Assembly (NCBI GenBank): GCA_028023455.1
Contig: JAQFVV010006721.1
Location: 184,001-248,000, forward strand
Direction of reading: 5' to 3'
Length of the DNA: 64,000 nucleotides
Source of the DNA: Epiperipatus broadwayi
Taxonomy: Eukaryota > Onychophora > Udeonychophora > Euonychophora > Peripatidae
Below are positions 58,976 to 64,000 of this stretch, piece by piece (position 1 is the first letter of the stretch; the number at the start of each line of letters is the position of its first letter). The notes beneath the pieces were generated by a model. That model made no database searches. It saw only the letters and a list, made by a program, of their open reading frames with translations, and had not been told where the DNA came from. The translations under genes were made by a program, and so were the position numbers.

Positions 58976-59987
58976 TAGAATTAAATAAATAAAATGTTTT
59001 TGGTTTTGAGAGTTAACAACATAAAGGAAAATTGAGTAAAATAGTATTTTAGAGTAAATATATGATAATAAAATAAAAGGTTTTTATTTGCAGAGAATCA
59101 AATATACGGTGATAAAATAATAAATACATCAAATAAAGACTATAATAAATAAAATGAAATTAGCTATAATAAAAAATTTAAATAAAATGTTGCCAAGAGA
59201 ATATTTCAAGTAGTTGTAGATTGTGTTTGGTTATTAGAGTCATGGAGGGGGGGAAGGTGCAGATAACGGTTGAGGAAGGAATTTTATACATAGGCTGTTG
59301 CTGTGTAAACTTAAAACCCGTAACGCGCTTGAAAACGAGGGATTGTGGATAGAATGAGGATCTAGTAGAAAGTTCTGGGCCCATCCAACACACTGGGATA
59401 GAGTCCCAGTCCCTTATTTAAAAATGTGCGTATTGGAAAAATACCAGCATAAGCCGCAAATCAGTTCGTTGGAGTCATAATAAATCTTATTTTAGCGTAA
59501 GCTGAATGATCAGTGGATGAATACTGCCATTCACAGTGATTCCATAACTTTTATGATGCAGATCCATTGGAGAAAGTCATGAGCTCATTCAAACCGCTAA
59601 AAGAAAAAATTCCTAGCACTTTAATAAAGTTAAGTAACAAAAAAAAAAATGTTACAGTATATATTTATTGCATAAGTCGGATATAAGCCAGATATGTTCT
59701 GTTATTCATGGCATTTGCCCTCTTCGTACACATTGGAAAAATGCATGTTGTCCCTCATGGTCATCATATATGACATAATCATTGCCAGTCAACGTAGATT
59801 ACGGCATGGTGAGATCGAGAGCAGTGTAAGAAAAGTCACTGTCTGTTGTTTTTTTTAATGTGTATGCAATTGGACACTTATTTGGTAGAAAAATATTAAA
59901 TAAATCAAATGGAATAGTTAAAAATAAAATGTCAAAGCTAAAATGGGTGAAACTGTCATATTTTACCTTTCAAACAGAGGTGTGTGA

Positions 59988-61755
59988 TGTAATGGTAGTG
60001 AGATATGTGTTGTAAAACTCACACATATATTGCATTACATAGTTAATATTTAAAAATATATGATCAAATTTAAGAAATAATTAGAAGTAGATGTTTAAAA
60101 TGCAATTTTGTAAAATAAAAAAAAAAAGATTGCTTTTAAAATAGAAAGAAAAATATAATATGTTTTTGAAGTAGATTTAAGAAACTTAATTTTGTGAAAG
60201 CAAAAGATTGTATCATATTTTTCTTTTAGAATAAAACTGTTCTTAGCAAGAGAGTGGAGAAGTAGAATGTTAGGAAAATCTAAAAATAAAAGTAAATACT
60301 TCTTATAAATAATAAAATGTCTAAAAAAATAAGCATAGATGAAAAATAAGAATAACAGTTTGTGAAAGAAAAACTTTCGAAAATGTAATTAATTAAAAGA
60401 TGAATGGCTGATAAGAATTGTAACTAATAAATTAATTAATTAAAAACTATATAAACTATCCCATTATTATAAAATGATGAGATAGCAGATTGAGAACAAG
60501 ATTAGATAAAAAGAAATGTAAAATTTAATTAAACATAATTAAAAAATAGATTTAAGTGTGATAAACATTAAAAACTGGAAAACAATGAGATAGGAAAAGT
60601 ATAAATGTTTGCAGCTGTCATTATTTCGTTGGGTTTGTGATATACAGTCCGGCATTGCTATTCGTGTTATTGATATACAGTTCGCATTGTTATTAGTCCT
60701 TCGGGTTTTTTTTAAAGAATGCATGCAGGTATTAAGAAATTTTAGCGCAGTAGTTAACCAGTCATTACTACTGTGGTCAACATTAACACAGAAGCCGCAT
60801 AACCCATAGGAGTGTCCGACAGTGCTTCATACTCCAAGCCCTTAGCCATCAATTATCCCGCCTGAATTAATACCTGAAAACAATGCCAAGATTGTGAAGT
60901 AAAAGCTGCCACATACTCTCGCCCCCATTGTTCGACAGAAACCTGAAAGGAAAGCCATGAAGCCATTGATGGAGAACCAAAAAGCCAACCAGTTGGAAAA
61001 TACACACAAATGAAAACCTAGGTAAAAATAATTAAATAACTAATTAGACACTTGATTTTAAATGAAATGAATTTTAACGAAGGACTATATAACTATAGCC
61101 TAAAGTCATTATTTATATTTTCTTGTGTAAAATTTATTATATTATGTTAAATATATGTATGCATAATTAAATAATAATGTTTGCTTAATTGTTATTTTGT
61201 CTATTTTCTCTCTCTCTCTTGATACTGCATCACCAGTAAAGTGTATAGTTATTTTTTTTTATGTGTTAAATGAATGTGCTGGACTCTGATTTAAGAGTAT
61301 GAGCTAGCTTGCGATATTTCAAGCACTGGATTGTATGCCTGTCGTCTGAAGCATGCCAGCTGTATATAACCTATATAGTTGGTTGGATCCGAGTTTTAAT
61401 CTCAAAACAAATAAAATGCTTTGGACGGCAGAGTTTTAATCCAGCAGTCAAGGTGGGCCATGGTCTGGAAATGTGATATGTTATGCTTTGCATAGCCGAT
61501 CTGTGGGTATCATTGATGGCTATGCTATCAATAGTATTCTCCCCTCTGCTTGAAGGGCCGTTCCGTTCCCAAAATATAAAGTAATAATTACCAAAAAATT
61601 ATGTATTGAGCTTAATAATAATCTTACTAAAGTTTAGAGCTTAGACTTAGTTAAAAACCAGGTATGAAAATTTATTAAAGCCAAAGATATTAAAGTTTTA
61701 TTTTACAAGGTATTTTAAACCTAGTTAATATGGCAACTTTGGGGGACCCAGTTCA
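59988..61755 (+). mobile_element. 3' LTR of the long-LTR element
   Basis: TGTAATGGTAGTGAGATATG to GGGGGACCCAGTTCA, 1768 bases. The five bases before the 5' LTR (AGTCT) and those after this one (GTATC) do not match as a target duplication; AGTCT against AGTAT is possible if the LTR ends one base earlier. Confidence 0.8.
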
Positions 61756-62719
61756 GTATCTTATATCTTTTATCTATGCAAATAAATATTTTTGACATCA
61801 CATGATTTTTTTTTTTTTTATCCAACTTGTTTAACATGATTTATTCATAATGATTACATGCAAATTTTATTATGGTCATTCATAATTACTTAAAAATCCA
61901 TGAATTTAGAGTGAAAATTAATATTGCTTTTGATCAACATTTTTTTTGATAAGAAGTTGATAATAATTTAAAAGTACAGAAGATTTTTGATTATAGTTAA
62001 AAAAACTGAAGGCTTTCAAGTGTGGTTTAAGTCAACATTATTTTTTGATCAAAAGCTACATTATTGTAGATATTTAAATTAACATTTTTTGCTTAATACT
62101 TTGTTTTTTCTAGAAACTATAACAAAGTATACTTTTGACAAGTATTTTCTCATTACATTAAATATTCAAAGCATTTATTTGTTAACATTTGTTTAAAATT
62201 ATTTTTTTAAAAAAAAAAATTAAGACATATACTATTTATTTTTTATTTTATTAAAATAATAAAAAGTAAACAGTGTACTTTTAGATAAACAATTCATGAT
62301 ATTTTATATTAGAAAATGTGCATTAAGGGCAGTCTTTTTATTGGATTTATTCTGAGCTGTTTACTTTGCTTTTCAGTCATCTACTATCTATTATTATATT
62401 TTCTTGTCATTGGCTTTTCTAATTTGCCCCCATTTTTTTTAGCCTTAATGATCACAATTTTTTTATCATTGTCAGTCAGTATTCTCATCATATCAATTGA
62501 TAAGAAAATTCTAATGAATTTTATGATTAAATATTATGATGTTTGAAGATTTCAATTTTCAATTTTTTCATGAGAAGTAGGACTAATTTAACTCTTCTTA
62601 TTTTGTATATTTTCCTTTTTATTAGTACAGCATCCCTATGATTCAAGATTTGAATCCAGCTGAAACTTGGAAATTTGTCATTTTGCTGTTAGAAAAGCAA
62701 GTTAATTAAGTGTTAATAA

Positions 62720-63680
62720 ATACATTGTACACGCTTAAAAACTGTATTAATATATGTAATATATGTGGGATTCGAACTCAAACTTTCACACGATCCACTA
62801 CTCTCAGTGCCATCTCATATTGCTGACCATTTCATGCTAAACCAGCAATCATCAGTTGGTCTAGATTACTATCCTCACACATATATATAATCAGTGCTCA
62901 GCTTTATATTAAGATAGCCAATCTTCATACTTTAATGGACAGGCTTCAAACTATTCCAACTCATAACTCTTCAGCCTTCCATTTCATTGAAAATCTGATG
63001 GTGGAATGTTCAAAGCCCTTGTTAATGCCAAGGTTGTCATCCTACCCATGTTGACATATTAGTCATTCTGACCCCTCATGTACAGGAGAATAATCCATTT
63101 ACACGTACATACACAAGGGATGGGTTAGACCTTTTACACACTATTTATATAAATTAATACATTGTACAGGCTTAAACCTGTATTAATATATGTAATATAT
63201 GCGAGATTCGAACTCAGACTTTCACACGACCCATTACTCTCAGTGCCATCTCATATTGCTTACCCACCTGATCACACACATGTTGAAAAGATAAATAATC
63301 ACCAATATACATATATTATTCTCCTGTACATGAGGGGTCAGAATGACTAATATGTCAACATGTGTAGGATGACAACTTTGGCACTAACAAGGGCTTTGAA
63401 TGTTTCACAGTCAGATTTTCAATGAAATGGAAGGCTGAAGAGTTGTGAGTTGGAATAGTTTGAAGCCTGTCCATTAAAGTATGCAGTTTGGCTATCATAA
63501 TATAAAGCTGAGCACTGATTATATATATGTGTGAGGATAGTTATCTAGACCAACTGATGATTGCTGGTTTAGCATGAAATAAGTTTATTGGTGATTATTT
63601 ATCTTTTCAACATGTGTGTGATCAGGTGGGTCAGAAATATGAGATGGCACTGAGAGTAGTGGGTCGTGTGAAAGTTTAAA
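62720..63680. repeat. Inverted family A cluster
   Basis: A minus-strand copy (62725-63110), a truncated minus-strand copy (63155-63318) and a plus-strand copy (63319-63672). The first and last are arms of one inverted repeat, meeting through the CTCCTGTACATGAGGGGTCAGAATGACTAAT block. TTAATACATTGTACA(C/G)GCTT begins both minus-strand copies. The first minus copy breaks off at GAAAU inside its hammerhead (about 62829); the second ends in helix III (about 63312). Confidence 0.75.
63541..63604 (+). ncRNA. Hammerhead ribozyme motif, family A, right arm
   Basis: CCAA then CUGAUGA (63554-63560), helix II UGCU/AGCA with loop GGUUU, GAAA, UAAGUUUA and UUGG. The core is intact and helix I has CCAA/UUGG. 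Helix III is weaker than in other copies. Confidence 0.7.
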
Positions 63681-64000
63681 TGTTAATAGTAAATGAATAA
63701 TGGCTCTAAGGAACTAGAAAGTCTATGAATATATCAAGGCTATCGTTTTCTAATACAATTAGACCGATGTTTGACTATGGTAAAGGTAATTTCACATTGA
63801 ACCTGCTAGTTAAGTAATACTTATGGATGATGTAGCATGTTATCTAATACTCAATGCAGATAGTTTTAAAAATGCCTTTAATTACATTAATCACTTCCTA
63901 CTGGCAGAGCAACTTTAAGTTTTATTAAAAGATGATAGAAAATTAGTGCTATATATTAAATAGGTTATCCTCCATAAAAAAAGTATTCCAACAGGATATT

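Larger units (their letters stand above)
58371..59987 (+). mobile_element. Internal region, non-coding
   Basis: 1617 bases between the LTRs, far too short for gag-pol and with no long frame. A minus-strand frame at 59178-59393 has no Gag or Pol motif. This makes the element a LARD/TRIM-like parasite dependent on another element's proteins. No clear polypurine tract; CAGAGGTGTGTGA precedes the second LTR. Confidence 0.7.
55237..64000 (+). other. ADK: ADK intron 3, partial
   Basis: At least 8.8 kb, holding a family D trace, the long-LTR element and a family A inverted pair. The stretches 55240-56380, 61760-62720 and 63680-64000 are AT-rich with nothing recognised. Frames at 56053-56274 and 62316-62546 are hydrophobic by base composition only. 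Confidence 0.55.

Noticed and set aside
62632-62690. Acceptor-like TTAGTACAG followed by a possible ADK exon
   Set aside because: No frame matches adenosine kinase, and the GATTCAAGATTTGAATCCAGC stretch looks more like a decayed SINE.
1-64000. CRISPR arrays, prophage, operons or rRNA
   Set aside because: No regularly spaced direct repeats, no prokaryotic gene organisation and no rRNA-like conserved stretch were seen; introns, SINEs and LTR elements show an animal genome.

Overview
The window is animal nuclear DNA, very AT-rich, with long introns, many short interspersed repeats, a 500-base N gap and almost no long open frames. Nothing is bacterial: no operons, no Shine-Dalgarno sites, no CRISPR. 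The mix of Penelope-like, non-LTR, LTR and tRNA-derived elements points to an invertebrate. I cannot name the species.

The one host gene I recognise is adenosine kinase (ADK, + strand). Its first three coding exons are tiny and widely spaced: 29518-29522, 41872-41946 and 55183-55236. They splice in phase to an N-terminus beginning MREGILLGLGNPLLDI; the rest lies beyond the right edge. The introns are about 12.3 and 13.2 kb. Inside intron 2, on the opposite strand, is a clean first coding exon of an unidentified gene (48015 down to 47935). A possible last exon of another + strand gene lies at 51121-51224.

Layout: about 0.35-27.3 kb is an old direct segmental duplication, copy 1 about 360-15450 and copy 2 about 16840-27290, each peppered with private insertions. 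From 29.5 to 41.9 kb (ADK intron 1) are decayed non-LTR retrotransposon pieces and a Penelope-like fragment with a readable GIY-YIG motif. Intron 2 holds the N gap and an LTR retrotransposon with an intact gag but no pol. After exon 3 comes a complete-looking non-autonomous LTR element with 1.77-kb LTRs and only 1.6 kb between them, then an inverted pair of ribozyme repeats at the right end.

The most striking content is a set of four dispersed repeat families, called A to D here, that carry hammerhead self-cleaving ribozyme motifs: the CUGANGA box, a short helix II, GAAA, a minimal helix III, a cleavable NUH triplet and, in the best copies, a pairing helix I. Several copies sit in head-to-head inverted pairs with a ribozyme on each strand. 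Hammerheads are known from Penelope-like elements and from small non-autonomous retroelements (retrozymes), and a Penelope-like endonuclease remnant is present here, so these are most likely such elements. The multi-family, fold-back organisation is the part that may be undescribed.
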